A stretch of 64,000 bases of DNA from Bigelowiella natans CCMP2755 (lineage: Eukaryota > Cercozoa > Chlorarachniophyceae). The notes under the pieces were generated by a model. That model was not told where the DNA came from. It saw only the letters and a list, made by a program, of their open reading frames with translations, and did no database searches. The translations under genes were made by a program, and so were the position numbers. This document shows, piece after piece, positions 12,080 to 25,359 of the stretch (its first letter is position 1; each line of letters begins with the position of its first letter). Where the stretch lies: positions 1-64,000 of the forward strand of contig ADNK01002960.1 in NCBI GenBank assembly GCA_000320545.1, written 5' to 3'.

Positions 12080-14850
12080 GTGTGCGTTCATGCCATCAAG
12101 GCTAGTCAGCTACGCTGCACGAGCGCTTGCACGGTCTAGACGGTTTAGCGGTGTGGTGCAGTCTGGCAGTGACAGCCGATTGCTAGATTGTCGCATTTCT
12201 GTGCCCTTTGATTTCTGCTGCATGCACACCAATGTTGCTCTAGCAGCTCAATGCTGCAGTGATGCGAACACAGTGATGTTGGACATGCCAGCATGCACAC
12301 ATCGTGTCGCGTTTTCTGTAGTCGTTGCACACTGCTGCCTGCCTGAGAGAAGGCAGACTCTGCAAGCATCCAGGTTGGTGCGAAACGAGAGAACGTGCTG
12401 GCGCTTGTCGTGCAAGACGGATTCTGCTGTCGCAAGATCAAGGGCCAAGTTTGCCTGCGATCAGAAATGCGTGTCTGGGTGTGTTGGTTCCAGACGACAA
12501 GCTGTAGCGCTGGGCGGTTGGCTAACTAGCAAGTAGCTAGCTCCAAATCCATTGCTGGCCAGGTGTGCTAGTGTGGACCTTCACGTGCTGCCATGCATCG
12601 GCTACTTCTAGACCTGCTAGCCATGGCTAGACAGGGGCGCGCGATTGATCAGCCAGCTTTAGCCGCATCAGCGCCACAGCAGCGGCACGCACTTGCGCAT
12701 GATGCGTGCGTCTTGATTTCAAATGACATGTGAATCTGCACACACACAGGCTGCGATGAGCCGACAGACATGCCATGCTAGCATGATGAACAGGGTGCAC
12801 ACGGTGCGCGCTGTGAGTTGCAGTTCGATCCATATATCGATCGACGCACTCGCCTAGCTAGCTAGGTCGCCACAACTAGACAACTGCAAAACTCTGGAAT
12901 TGGATGACACTGCGCGCACGTCCCTCTGGCTAGCTGGCCCTGAAGGTGAATCACCAAACAACTGGGCCAATCTAGAAATGCCCATCACACATCATCATGT
13001 CAATGAGCATCTGTCGCGCTGGCTGTCTAGCTAGCAAGCTCGTGACAACGCAATGCTGGAACAATGTGGCGCAATTGAGAGATCAACCAAAGACAGCAAA
13101 GCCCTCCTGTCTTGGACTTTGTTGATCACATTCATCGGCCAGCTAGCCAGGTTCATCTCCACTAGTCTAGCACGTGCTCCCTCGTCGTCCAATAAAATTA
13201 ACAGTTGTGTGGGCCATGGGAAAACTTGCCATCGTTGCCCATTTTGAATCATCATGTTGTTCTTCAAATGCGTGATCATGCTAGCATGCATGTTTGTATG
13301 GCGGTGGCTGCTACAACAGAGTGGCTTGCACGCTGGTGCAGTGCAATGCGCATGAGCCATGCTGAGTGCAACGTTGTGACGTGACGCACAACTAGAGCGA
13401 TGTGTGCTGTTGCATGATCCTTCGTCTCACACCGCTTCGGTCAGTGTGCGCACGAGAATTGCGATTGAAGGTGCAATTGACATCGGACTAGAACTGGATC
13501 AGCAGCATCCGTGCCTGTGCGCTTGTGAAGATCGGAAACTTGCAGAGACATTGACAACGTCCAGACGTGTGGTGCGCAGATTTTGACATTTCCAACAAAT
13601 TCACTGACTGTGCAGCTGAGTCGGCAAACCAGAGACACTCCATTCCATGAATTTTTGTTTTTTTTCCATTTTTTGCTGTTCTGGTGTTGTGATTCTCAAC
13701 AAAGAAGACGAAGGCACTCCAGCATTGTGCATTTCTTCATCCATTGCACGAAACACGTCACGTGCTGCCGTGCATGGCATGCCACGTGTGTCGCACTAGC
13801 GCATGCCAAACGTGTTCATTGCAAGTGTCGCGTCTGAAATCTCATCCCAAATCCATCACATCTGGTGTTTGTTGGGATCTTCATTGAGATCTGGAGATTG
13901 CTAGCCAGCCAGATTGAAGCAAGAAGCTTTTCACACACGGTCAACTGCATGCATGCTCCAGCTAGCTAGCTAGCCAGTGCTGGCATGTGCACGTGTGTCG
14001 CGTTCATTGCTTCACACTGATAATACTGGCACGTGCCTGTCAAAACGTCAACACAGCTGCGCAACGTTTGCACTTCGTGCGCACCAACAGTCTGGCAGTC
14101 CCAATGCAAGAGTCTGTGGCGACAGTCATCACGACCAGACGATGCCGTGAGCTGTCTAGCTGTGCCATGTGGCATCGTTCAGTGACCAGCCACTTTTGTT
14201 TGCACGGACGGCGCCACACGCATGTGCTTCTGGTGCACTTTGGCATCATGCGCCTTTTGTCTTGACCAGTTGAGTGTTGAACCCATCCACTTGCCACAAC
14301 TGAACAATGTCAGAGGCGCACACATTGCAGCACGCACCACAAAGCGGCCTTCATGTCATCTACCACGTGGAAATGACACTTTGTTCCGACTCCTTCTTCT
14401 TTTGTCCTTCCGCCTGCCAGCTGACCAGTCTGCTAGCACTCAACTCCACACGAAACTGGTCAAGCACAACGCCAGAACGTGAAGCAGCTGTGACAATCAT
14501 TGAAAAAACTTGATCAACGCACTTGTTGATCCGCCCGTCTTGCATTGTTCGATCAAGTCCGCAAGCCAGCCAACGTCAAATTGCAAACACACAACACACA
14601 CCGTGCATGCCGTGCGTGCAAGGTGCAAGTGAACGACCGCAAATTGACGACCGATGCCAGCGATGGGGCGAACCAAACAACTCTGCAGGCACGGACTAAC
14701 CGCTACGCAATGAAAGAAAATCGTGTTTGTGCATCAACAAATGAATGAACGAAGCGACAGATGGATGAAACAGATGGATGTGCCAACTCTTCCACACGCT
14801 CCCTGTTCCCCGCCCGCCCTCAGCACGAATGAGCGAAGCCAGAGATGCAC
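12080..14850. other. Non-genic island: TpA-poor, CTAG-rich DNA
   Basis: No gene is supported here. TpA is rare and nearly always inside CTA or TAG, most often CTAG (runs such as gctagctagctagc near 13,966). I count four TpA in 14,281-14,760, all CTA. CpG, CATG, TGCA and CACGTG are common, so the region is not simply AT-poor or CpG-depleted. The right edge is sharp: from about 14,865 the sequence becomes rich in TAA/ATA. The left edge follows the end of the ROCO gene. Short ORFs here lack any family signature and are probably a by-product of missing TAA stops. Confidence 0.75.
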
Positions 14851-14859
14851 ACCGAAAAT

Positions 14860-16260
14860 TTCTTTCAAAAATTAAAAAGTAATAATAAAAATCAATAGTT
14901 TCAAACCCAGGATTGCCAGGAAAGACTTGTTAAAAAGGTCAAGACGCCTTCTTAGAAAACAGAGCGACACAAAAATGTCATTGTCGCATGTTGTATTTAG
15001 CTAAATCTTGGAATGGAAGAAGCTGATATTTGTATCTCAAATTCTTTCAAGCATTCAAAATTTTGAATCGCTGAGGTTGTAAGTTGAGGAGGTGAGAGGG
15101 GGGCATTGCATGAAGCTCAGAGGGCTTGGGTGCATTTGTTGGATAGAATAATTGACATTTGTAATAAAAAAGGGAAACACTGGAAGACATCCTTAACGCC
15201 AGAATATACGTGCAGTTTTGAACCCGCAGGACATGTCAGGTTGTCTTATGTATGGTTAATGATTTCTTAGGAAAGAAATTGAAGAGATGCTAATGAGGAC
15301 GAAAACTTTGGAGGCCTTTGCCGTTTTAGCGATGATGATAATGACGACATCTGCAGGTTGATTAGACAGAATGCAGAATGCTGAAATTTCTGTACGGAAC
15401 CCAAACAAAGCCAGAGAAAAACTAGAAAAAAAAATAGATTACGCACTTGAAGTCGCATAACCTGATCGAACATATCTAATTGTAAACATTGCATTATCCC
15501 CATGTAAGCTCGGCACAACACCGCGACTGATGAGAAGGCTACACTGGATATCAAAAACTGTTGCAATAGTAATAATTTCAGAAACTAACAACCAGCAGAT
15601 ATTCAAGCATGATTCATAGAGAGATTTCAGTCTTGATGGGTTCGAATTGCGTATTCTCATCTTAGAACAAATTCGATTCCGGCAGCTTCCTGGATCTGGC
15701 TGCAACGTAATCGCACTGGACAGAATAACGATTATTACTGATGATTATTATTATTATAGTAGTAGCATCATAGAATCGGCGGGGTGGGAGGGGAAGTGAT
15801 TCATAATCAAAATACGGATTTTATTGCTTTGGTCAAAAGGATCATCTTGAAAAAGCTGTTTTCGTTTACCCGAAGACTTTTTCTGTCAAAAAAACAAGCA
15901 TATTCGCATTCTTCCGAAAAATGCTTTGATATTGTGTTGGCTTCACACGACTGTTCCTTCGTTGTTTAGTGCGCTGAGAGCGGCCAAAACGCTACTGCAA
16001 AGTCCGCCGTTGCTGTTGCTGCAGGTATATCCAAGCGTGCGTGTTGTACCAACAGTTCGCATTCATCTAGATTTCCATTTTTCTTGGGGCGCTACTATGC
16101 GAATGGCAAGGGGGGGGGGAATAATCCTCCGGGGAAAATACATAAGGCCTCGGTGAAGTAAAGGACAATTTTGCTCGCTGTATTCATCATTCACCAGAGA
16201 GACAAACGAGGGACCGTTTATTGATTCCCGCCATTTCTTTTCCCTCGCCTTATATTCTTG
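14860..16260. other. Intergenic DNA, no gene recognised
   Basis: Ordinary AT-rich sequence with normal TpA, a (GAT/TAT) stretch near 15,725-15,765, and no ORF with recognisable features. Confidence 0.5.
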
Positions 16261-16270
16261 CTCTGCTGTG

Positions 16271-16938
16271 ATGTGTGGTGTAATAGAACCAAGTAGCCAA
16301 GGTCCCAAGGAACCGGAGCTGTTCGACGGAAACGATTTTAATGTAGAGGCTCTAGCTGCGTTTGGTAATGCAATCAACCAGAGCGCCACCACATCTCTCA
16401 AGCGCGAAGAAGCGTTGCGCAAAGACGATTACTTTTCTATTCCCTAACTGCTCATCATCGCTATCCGATGCCGTACCAAAACCAAAATCCTCGTGTTCCT
16501 AATGTTCATTATGCGCGCACAACGCTAGAGATTCTCAGATCGGAGTGCACGTAAACGGCGACAGCCTAAGTTTATCTTCTTCCTTCATCCTCCCCTCCCC
16601 CGCCCAGGTTTATCAGATGATATGTCCACAAAAGACGGGGATTTCATGTCTGCAGCGCAAGCGGTAAGGGGAAATAGGGTTCGGACAGTATTCTTTTCAC
16701 CCATTGTATAGCTCGTATATTCTTGGCAAAATCGCTCAAAGACGCATTTCCGTACCGATGAGAGCGGGTTAAGAAGCGCGGATATATGAGAATAAACAAA
16801 GAGCTCTTTGCAATTGTAGTTACTTGTGTTATTGGTTTCGGCTTTCAGGTTCGGGCTGCTTCGAAGGCACATGACGGGTATTCCGTTGTTTGTTGTTATT
16901 TCTTGGAGACTTTCCTCTCTTCTCCTTCTCTCCTCCCG

Positions 16939-16984
<46 letters not shown>

Positions 16985-17240
16985 CGATCTTTCTTTCTCC
17001 CCGCAATGGGATTGATGAGTGTAATGTGTGTGTGCGTGTATGTGCGTATGTGCGCGCAACAACCGCGCATGTACGTCTCCATGAACCCTAAAGCTTGTGC
17101 AACAAGCGTGTATTTAGATATTTCAGTACTTCACACTTTCAAACAAGTGTAATTTACGAAGTATAGACTTTCAGTGACAAAATATTTCTTCAATTCTTCC
17201 AGATACGTTCGCGATATGAAACGGGAGTGTGCTAAGGGAG
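16271..17240 (+). CDS. Possible 5' exons of the repeated-module gene, or a separate small gene
   Basis: An ATG ORF at 16,271-16,446 (58 codons, hydrophilic, begins MCGVIEPSSQG) is followed by short stretches bounded by good splice signals: about 16,609-16,674 (SDDMSTKDGDFMSAAQA), about 16,850-16,879 (VRAASKAHDG) and about 17,203-17,240 (YVRDMKRECAKG). The last resembles the first module type of the downstream gene (aromatic residue, then a basic QEMRK-like end). I cannot join these convincingly to 20,424 because a 3.2-kb gap containing a CTAG-rich island lies between. A (CT)n tract sits at about 16,931-16,980. Confidence 0.3.
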
Positions 17241-17649
17241 TATGTGACAACTTGGGTGAAATGTAAACTTAAGCATCCCAGTCTTGCCATTAACTACTAC
17301 ATGGGCATTTTACTTCGCATGTACAGATGGCATGTACATGTTTCCCTAACAAGGATTCCGGTCTTCAATTGAGCATTTTGACTGCCTAGTGCGTGTCCCT
17401 TAGAAGATCTGAACGTAAAAATAACGCCATCATTGTCGCGGAATTCGTGTGCGTCACAGCGACTGCTAGACTGGCTAGCTGGCCATCAAATGTGATGATG
17501 AAATGAGTCGTAGCGCACATGCTGCAGCGTGCAGCCCGGCTAGCCGGTCGGGTGTGACGGCGACGATGTGACGGCGACGATGAACCCTGGAAACCTGCTA
17601 TATTCAGAGTGCGCAGCGCGCGCGCACGCAAAAAAGGTCATGTTGTCAT

Positions 17650-19030
17650 GTACGTGTGCAAGCTAGCAAGCACCACCATGCTTTTTTAGCATGGGTCGAC
17701 TGACCCCACTAACTCCAGCCACTGCCAACAGAGGTCGCAAAGACGTGCTGTGAGGTTCCCTGACAGTTGCTGATCCTACACTTGATCAAGCTCGCAAGTG
17801 TTCGCAAAACGCGGAATTTTCGTGCGACCGCGCTTTTGCTAGCTGCGGCGACTCCTGTTGATTTGCTTGCATGCGACGACCGCTTTTGACAAGTTGACAG
17901 TGCAAAGTGATGTGCGGAGCACTAGAGCAAGATCTCGAGTGAGCAAACATTTCCAGATTTGTCAGGCGACATCATGGTGCATCCAAATGTCTAGATGTGC
18001 ATAGCTAGCCAGCATGGTCAAATCCAGAGTCTCATTGCGGTCGGCCTAGCTAGTGGACAACGCACCAACACACGCAACTTGTCCAACGTCGTGCACAAAG
18101 CAAAAGACTCGCGTGCGAGCGGTGTTGTTCCTCTGTTCCGTCTCATGTGAACAAAGCTTTTTCAATGCTGCAAACTTGAAACCCTCTGATGATGAAATGA
18201 CATTGGCAAGCTTGACGCATGCACAGAAAAGGCAAGTCCATCCAACCGGCTTGAACTAGTGAATCTTGATTGTGCTGGAAACTAGGCAAGTCAATTACAC
18301 CCATCGAGCCATCATTGCCAAAATTGTCAAAACTGCTTCAAAAATTGTTCCAACACGTTTGCGATGAGGAGCACGATGGGAGTCGCTTGTTCGGTGCCAG
18401 AATTCGGTGCTTGCTAGCCTGGTGCTCTAGCGCCATGCACTGCATCTCAACATTTGAGCTCAACACTCAGCTCAGAGCTGGTGCTCACGTGTGCGGCAAA
18501 GTTTAAGAAGACATTGGACTCGAGTAGGTGGTTTAGCAGATTTTGAAGTGGTCAGCACAGTGGAAGTGCGTGTGACGAACTGGTCGCAGTGCCGTGCAAC
18601 CCAACGCCACGCCCAAGCCGTGACCACGTGACATCGGACACGTCAACACGCAAAATTTCTTTGCCATTTTGGCAATCCTTGAGCTCGTGAAGCCACAGTG
18701 CTTCATGCAAAGCACCTGGTTTTGCGCGTCTCTCATTTCAATTCGCGTTTGCTTGCTCACTAGCAGCACAGCTTCCCACGCGCGCTTGTGCCCAGAATGC
18801 CGAGAGCTGGCTGCACATCGAAGTTGGTCACTTCTTGCATTGATTTTGTTCCAAAATCGATTCTCGCACCTCGGCGCTGAGACTGCGACTTTCCATCAAC
18901 GCCCTTTCAAAATTGGCCAAAAAAAGTTCGAAGCAACACCCAGGGAAAAAACTGAAAATTCATGGAAATCATTGGGAGAATGAACAGCAACATCGCGGAG
19001 AAACACTCAGATCCACGCAAAGTCTCGTAC
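17650..19030. other. Second TpA-poor, CTAG-rich island
   Basis: Same texture as 12,080-14,850: TpA almost only in CTA/TAG (gctagc, ctagct), with many CATG and TGCA and no supported gene. It ends abruptly near 19,035-19,080, where tatagtact and ctaaattaatg restore ordinary TpA contexts. If exons at 16.6-17.2 kb and 20.4-24.3 kb belong to one gene, this island is intronic; otherwise it is intergenic. Confidence 0.7.
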
Positions 19031-20423
19031 GACTGTTTTCAAGAAACAGTTCTTGTCGGTTTTATAGTACTATCGCTAAATTAATGATGTCGCAAAATAT
19101 TTTTTCCCTTCATATTGGCATCTTTTAATAGCCCAGTGAGGTGAGTAACGAGCCAAAATCATTGTAAAAGTAAAAACGCCTTTGTAATTTCTTATTTTAT
19201 AATATTTAAAATTGTCGCTATATCATTTTATGTTGATTTTTTTTTTTACTAATGATCAAATCTTGCTCCCTAAGTCTGATGTGAAATATGCAGGCGTTTC
19301 AGAACAGAGAATCGGAACTGGGAAATCGTAAGGGGAAAGGGGGTATTTTTTATCATATGCGACATGGAAATATGCGTAAAATCGTCAACAAACCTCCCTT
19401 GTTCAGGCTCCTTTGGCTTTCCGAACCACAAGCTCTGAACTCGATTCGTGTTTTCGTTTGAAGCTCACAGCCTTCCCCCCCCACGGTAGGGCTTGCACAA
19501 CCCCTGCCCGAGGCCTACGCATCCATTGTGCGAGGCCTGGTCAAATAGGATAAACCGTTTAGCTGATGCTAGTAGTTTCCCGGTTGTGGAGAAGCGCAGT
19601 GACTTGCTTTCGCTGGCTTTGGGTTTATTAAATATACTGATATGTGCTGCAACCGTCCATAGCCTTAGTTTCCCTTGCAGAGACCTAGGAGTGTATTGTT
19701 TGCTGACGATCCTAATTCTTTTGTGTTGCTGGCGGTTCCCACTTAGATCGATCAGGATTTCTCACTTAGCACCTCCAGCTACGTGAATTGAAATAGAATA
19801 GATGCAGCAGAGGAACAAGAAAAAATTGAGCCCCAAGGTTTCTTCCTCGCAAAAAGGAATTTTCTCGTTTCGAATCGCGCACATTGAAAAAGACAGATTT
19901 TTGCGGTTTTTGTATCAGCTTAAGTCTCGCTCGAGCGCCACCGCATAGTAGAACTAAAATTCACAAGCTTCTAGACACACGCACATATATGATAGTCAGC
20001 GTCTTCGGTAAACTGATTTTTGTTGTGTTTGTTGAGGAGGACTCCATCATTCGTGACATGAATGCGATCTAATGCGAGTTTATCTTTGATCAGATTGGGT
20101 CGGGATATGACACATATGCCGCAAAAAAGATATTTGAGGAAACCCAGAAGGTGCTCTTTGCTTGAGAGTAGAGCCTGATATACCATATATGTAATTACAT
20201 TTGCACATATGCATTGACATACGATGTAAGATTGGTGAGAGAATAGCTTCAAATAAAAATCCACTGTGAGTGCAGTTTCGCAAAGGGAAACACTCCGGCC
20301 CGTGGAAGAAAATTCGAAGATAATAGGAAGATAGATCGATCTCTCTACTATTGTTTCCCTCCTGCTGTTCTCGCCTCTTATGGCTTCGGTCTTACGAATA
20401 TCTCCCATTTGTCACTGACGCAG
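19031..20423. other. Non-coding DNA, nothing recognised
   Basis: AT-rich with ordinary TpA. An ORF at 19,493-19,786 with a hydrophobic stretch has no supporting feature, so I do not call it. Confidence 0.4.
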
Positions 20424-21781
20424 GAAAAGGCGTGCTTGATGAGTAGATTTAAGCCAAAGCACGCGACGAACCCGCTCAAAGAAGGTCATCAATACAACTC
20501 AATTCGAAAACTAATTCTCGCGGCGTCTCTCCTTCTTGGAAATATGTGCATGCGTGCGTGTGCGCGCGTGGACTGATTCTCCACCACCAACCTACTACTA
20601 TTAGCGACTCCACGAGGCAGAAGCACTGCCCAGAATAGCCTGAGAATTCGCAATGGCAAACAGCTCACAGCAAAGGTGATAAGCAGATAGACGTGGGGGG
20701 GGGAAGATCAAAACCAAAACAAAGAAAAGGCAAAATGCTTCTCTTTTTCTCTTCGTCCTGCATACACGCGGAGGATCATTGCCATCTTGCGTCCGTTGGA
20801 TGCTGGGAAACGTCGAAAGAATGCTTCATCCTTGTGCCCAGTGCCTCACAAGTGCAAAGAAAGACTCGTTTTCTTGAAAAAACAACGAAGCAAAACCAAA
20901 AAACAGCATCTCTTTCTCTCGAAACTCGAGATTTCGTGTTCGGGGTCCACTGAGCGCTTGTGCTGCTCTCTGTCTCGCTTTGCTCTCCCCTCCCCAACAC
21001 GATAGATCGGCGCCGGTTTCAGTGCGGAGGCGTCTCATGAATCCTATGTGATGGCGAAGAAGGAGCAGATGAAGATTCTTAAAGTGAGAAGGCCGAAACA
21101 CCCAACCAACCCGTTGTCAGAAGAAAGTAAGTTCCGAAGCTCAAAGTCAGGGCTTGTCCGATTAGTAATCCCTCCAGTGCATTGTTCAAACCCCCAAAAA
21201 CTTGGTTAAGCACAGAGGGTTGCTGCTCTTGGCCTTTTTTTTCCTCCAAAGCACAAATGACCACATGCCAGAATAAGTCTGTCATTCGGAGCACCACAAC
21301 CAAGACTTTGCAGCCATATTTTCATCAATGCGTTTCCTTGGCTCATCATCTTCTCCCCTCCCGCCGCTTGTATTTTGCTTTGCACCCCCCCCCTCCCTCT
21401 TTCACTTCTAGACTTATCAAAACAAAGCGCAGAATCTCCAAAGAATTCTCTACGGATGCGTACGAACAAGCCTTTCCCTGCAAAGGTGAGGCCGCAGCAA
21501 TAGAGACCTGAATCCGATAGGAATAACAGTGAAAATGCGCGCGGCCAGATCCCTGATGACAGCGAGATCTTCTTCGTTAGCTTGCTAGCAACGGCGCCTT
21601 TAACTCCACCTCTACTTTATCAACCAAAAAAGAAACGTTGATCGCAAAAAAATCCTGATTTATACATTCTAAAGGGAGCCAATTATAATCTCCCCCTCCC
21701 CCCCCCCCCCCCCTTCACTCCTGCAATTCCCACGAATGCTGCATCATTTGATTTTTCTTTTTCTTTTTATTTGTATAGTTA

Positions 21782-21818
<37 letters not shown>

Positions 21819-22272
21819 AACTGAAACATAACTTTCCTACTACTATTCGTCTCATGGAGAGCCTATCTTCTGGAATGCTACATTTGTCATCCACGATCCC
21901 TTCGCAACGAGAGAAACGTTCCAACTAAAAGCCCGACGTGTCGCCCTCCTCCTCCTCCTCCTCTTTACAGATTAATAGCACCTACAGCAAGGAAGAGTCT
22001 TTGAAGTGCTTCCAGGAAATGAGAAAGGTCGGTTGCGCGTGCGCGTACGGAGACGATGCGCGATTGTAAACGAACAACGCTGGGGAAAAATCTGTGCGAG
22101 CGGCGACTTTGCAAAGCCACCGCACCTCCCCCACGCATGCATAGTACAAAAGAGAGTCACGAGATGCACCCGGCACTCTTCTGTGGCAAAGGAAAAGCGC
22201 AAGCCTACTGACTATGTGCGGCGGTGGATGGGGAGAGTAGCGGAGTACTCATTGCTGTTGTTTTTCGTGTTT

Positions 22273-22303
<31 letters not shown>

Positions 22304-22507
22304 TCTCTCCCCCCTTTGCCTTGCGTTCCGGACGCTTCCTGTTTTGTGTTTGGCTGTACACTTTTTACCCCGCTGTTAACATTGAAATGACGGGTGCGGC
22401 CGCCGCGAAGGATCGTTCCGAAATCATGTCCAAAGTGAAGCCAGTCAAGCCGAGCAACCCGCTTGGGGGAGAACGTAATAAGCTATAGGGTGAAAGAGAC
22501 AGAGAGG

Positions 22508-22541
<34 letters not shown>

Positions 22542-22773
22542 ACGCGCGCGCCCTTCTTCGTCGATCTTCATTTTTGTTTTTTTTGGTATAAGCCGAAGCT
22601 GGCAGTGTGGGAAATGGGAGAGTGGGGTGGGGGTAGGAAGGAATGGAGATAGAAGGAGTTCCTCTCTTTTTTCTTTTCCTTTTTGAAGCAACGAAACGAT
22701 GGTTGTAGTCGTTGAAGAAGCATTGAGTCGCAGGAGCCCTAGATGATAGATATACAAATATAATATATTGATA

Positions 22774-22808
<35 letters not shown>

Positions 22809-23421
22809 GTGTGTGCGTGTGTGGGCTCGAGTGATACATTGGATATATTGTGACTAGCAACCTTGTCAAGCTGTTCTGTTTTTTTTTTGTAAATAGAGAG
22901 GGAAAGAGAAAACCGAGACACCCTCTTTCTCTTCCCTCACCTCCTATGTGCTATTATTAACAGCTTCTTCCGACAATGCAAACATGAAGAATAGTCTTAG
23001 GATGCGAAACGGAAAAACCCTTAGCAAGAAGGTAAAAATAAATCAAATCCATTGATTCAGGCAGTGGAGAGAGAGAGAGAGAGGAAGGAGGGAGGCACAT
23101 ACAAATGCATACTTTATATTAATGTTAAGGCTATTACTCTTCTTCCCCGCCCTCTCCCCCCCCCCCCCCCCCTCCATTGGCTTTCTTCTCGGGACAGATC
23201 GGAAACTCTTCCTACGATGGCCAAAGATCTTATAAGAGCTATCAAGAATCTAAGAAGGTAGCTGGGCAGAGGAGGGGTGGGGGAATTGAGGGGAGGGAAA
23301 TGGAAGTGTTTTATTCGATCAAACACGCGGGACATTGTTAACACAAATTTTGAGAAAAACTACTCGCATTCGTTCCTTTTTTCTAACAAAGTATGTGTAC
23401 CTGCAGCCATATTAATTATGC

Positions 23422-23503
<82 letters not shown>

Positions 23504-24144
23504 TCTATACCAATGGCAATATATGTGTTTGTGTCTGTGCGTGAGCGCGTGTGAAAAGTTTTGCTCGTTACCCCTTCTGCAGCGCTCCTTTACCACCACC
23601 ATCGATGCATAACGCCCATTCCCCAAATACTGATGATCGATTCAAATATCCAAAAAGGGCTATCACATGATGATCGCTCGACGAAACCCTGCGAAGAGGA
23701 GAAACCCGCTCGAAGACGCGGCGCCCAAAGCGCCAAATCCCAAAGTGCCGCAAAAGAAACAGCTCTCCGCTAAGGTGCTCCTACCCAAAAGAGAGTTAAT
23801 CACGACCGCGAGAATATATAATCGTGCGATAATAGAAAGCGAGCAGAGAAGTTTCAAGAAGAAGCACGCGAGGCCGAGATGCCTCTATCTCCGCCCCCTT
23901 CGGTGCCTTCTTCCATGATATTCATGATTCCTTTGCAGCACGATTACGCGCCGGTTGAAAGCAGCGTGCTATCAAACTCGTCATCCTCCTCCTCCTCCTC
24001 TTCCTCCTCCTCCTCCTCCTCATCTATACAGATTAATAGCACATACAGCAAGGAAGAGTCTTTGAAGTGCTTCCAGGAAATGAGAAAGGTTTGTTGCGCG
24101 TGCGTGTGTGAGTATGTGTGTTGTAAATGAACGCTGAATATTAA

Positions 24145-24177
<33 letters not shown>

Positions 24178-24178
24178 A

Positions 24179-24216
<38 letters not shown>

Positions 24217-24339
24217 TGTTATGGATATGTGTAAATTGAATATTTCTATATTCATTGATGGAATGGCTCGCATCAGGAAAAGGCCAAGATCTTAGCGCGC
24301 GTAAAACCAGTTAATCCCCGCAATCCGCTCACGGGTTGA
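20424..24339 (+). CDS. Unrecognised basic protein made of repeated short exon modules
   Basis: Phase-compatible exons: 20,424-20,484; 21,023-21,126; 21,412-21,485; 21,971-22,027; 22,411-22,474; 22,964-23,031; 23,198-23,257; 23,658-23,774; 24,032-24,088; 24,277-24,339 (TGA stop). Three module types recur. Module A is 19-20 residues, for example INSTYSKEESLKCFQEMRK, present almost identically at 21,971 and 24,032. Module B follows the pattern (E)KA.I(M/L)(S/A)R.KP..P.NPL, seen at 20,424, 21,080, 22,411, 23,658 and 24,277. Module C shares KNSLRMR..K, at 21,412 and 22,964. The B copies align over about 20 residues with invariant NPL. The composition is Lys/Arg/Pro rich, suggesting nucleic-acid or acidic-partner binding, but no family is recognised. 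Introns hold (TA)n, poly-C and (GA)n tracts. Confidence 0.55.
21699..24212. repeat. Cluster of simple repeats in the module gene introns
   Basis: Poly-C near 21,699-21,713 and 22,275-22,301; (TA)n at 21,790-21,817, 22,775-22,803, 23,425-23,495 (about 70 bp) and 24,143-24,170; (GA)n at 22,507-22,540; (CTC)n at about 23,983-24,022; (TG)n at 24,180-24,212. They mark introns between the short module exons. Confidence 0.9.
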
Positions 24340-24995
24340 TTAAACTAGTGCTGCTCGGTCCGCCGTGACTGTTTTGGGGGGGTTCTACCAGGAAGATGGT
24401 AGGAGGAGAGGGGAGGGAGAGAGGAAGAAGGATGTGCTGCATTGCATGCAGCTTTTCCACTCTCTCTTTTCTTGCTCCACATTCTGCTCTCTCCCCCCCC
24501 TTCCCCTCCCTTGCTATCGAAACAATATAGCATGTTGGATCATCCTGTGTTCCCGGTCATTCTTTTCTTTTGTCGCTAATGTGCTGATGAGCGGATGTGG
24601 GTCGTTCCTTCTGTGACCTGCTGAAGCAGCTCGCTAACTCGCTTAAGCGGGGATCATGGAAAAATCCAACTGAACCCTTAGGGTTTCGTCCGCAAGATGT
24701 TCGTTAACTTTCGCATTGTGTTAACTGCATTTTGGAACATTATTAAACCGTTTGATTCCACAGCGGCACTCGAGCTATGCCATGAAACAGATGACATGCA
24801 TGCACGCATGTTTGCGTGCTGCACGCACTGCTGAGTCATCTTGGACCAAGAATTTGTCAAATGCTGCTCTAGTGCTAGTCATTGTGGCATCCACGGTTGT
24901 GTGTTTGTGGCCTTTGTTTGTTGGCCGCTGTTGTCATTGTTGTGAATCGTGCTTGCAGCATGCAATGTCATCTCATGACGGTGCATGAGCGCGAC
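24340..24995. other. Left flank of the integrated element
   Basis: No gene seen. To about 24,740 TpA contexts are ordinary (gttaac, attattaaa). From about 24,750 the TpA-poor, CTAG-containing texture begins, about 250 bp before the element's terminal repeat. The affected domain therefore starts in host DNA, not at the element border. Confidence 0.5.
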
Positions 24996-25320
24996 GCAGC
25001 AGCACCATGGACCATGCCCCACATTTGATTTCCCATCTGCCGTCAGTAGGGGAACGACACAAAATTTTCATTTCAGAAATTCACCTACTGACGACCTACT
25101 GCTGAACTGAATTGCTAGAATGACATCGCAAAATCGCACGAGCATGACATGTCAAGTGCCCCACATTTGATTTTCCATCAGCAATCAGTAGCAAAATGTG
25201 CGAAAATGCGCAACATGAAAGCTTCACCTACTGACGACCTGCTGCTAAAATCATTTTACATTGAACATTGAATGGACACTTTGTCAAAAATGACGTGGCA
25301 AAATCCACAGCAGAGCATCG
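24996..25320 (+). repeat. Left terminal inverted repeat
   Basis: Begins gcagcagcac and is the reverse complement of 45,669-45,967. The outer 227 bp are identical to the right arm except one base. An inner block of about 58 bp (25,223-25,280) does not align well, and the innermost 40 bp (ending cagcagagcatcg) align again with three substitutions. The arm contains two direct copies of a 142-143 bp unit: ccccacatttgatt at 25,017 and 25,159, and tcacctactgacgacct at 25,081 and 25,224. Confidence 0.95.
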
Positions 25321-25359
25321 TTGAAAACACTGCAAGTTTGTTCTCACCTGAAACAACAA

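Noticed and set aside
12009-14748. ORFs up to 175 codons in the CTAG-rich island
   Set aside because: No family features, no splice-consistent structure, and stop codons are depleted by the local TpA shortage.
23360-23626. ORFs made of IYIYIY or SLSLSL runs
   Set aside because: Translations of (TA)n and (CT)n microsatellites.
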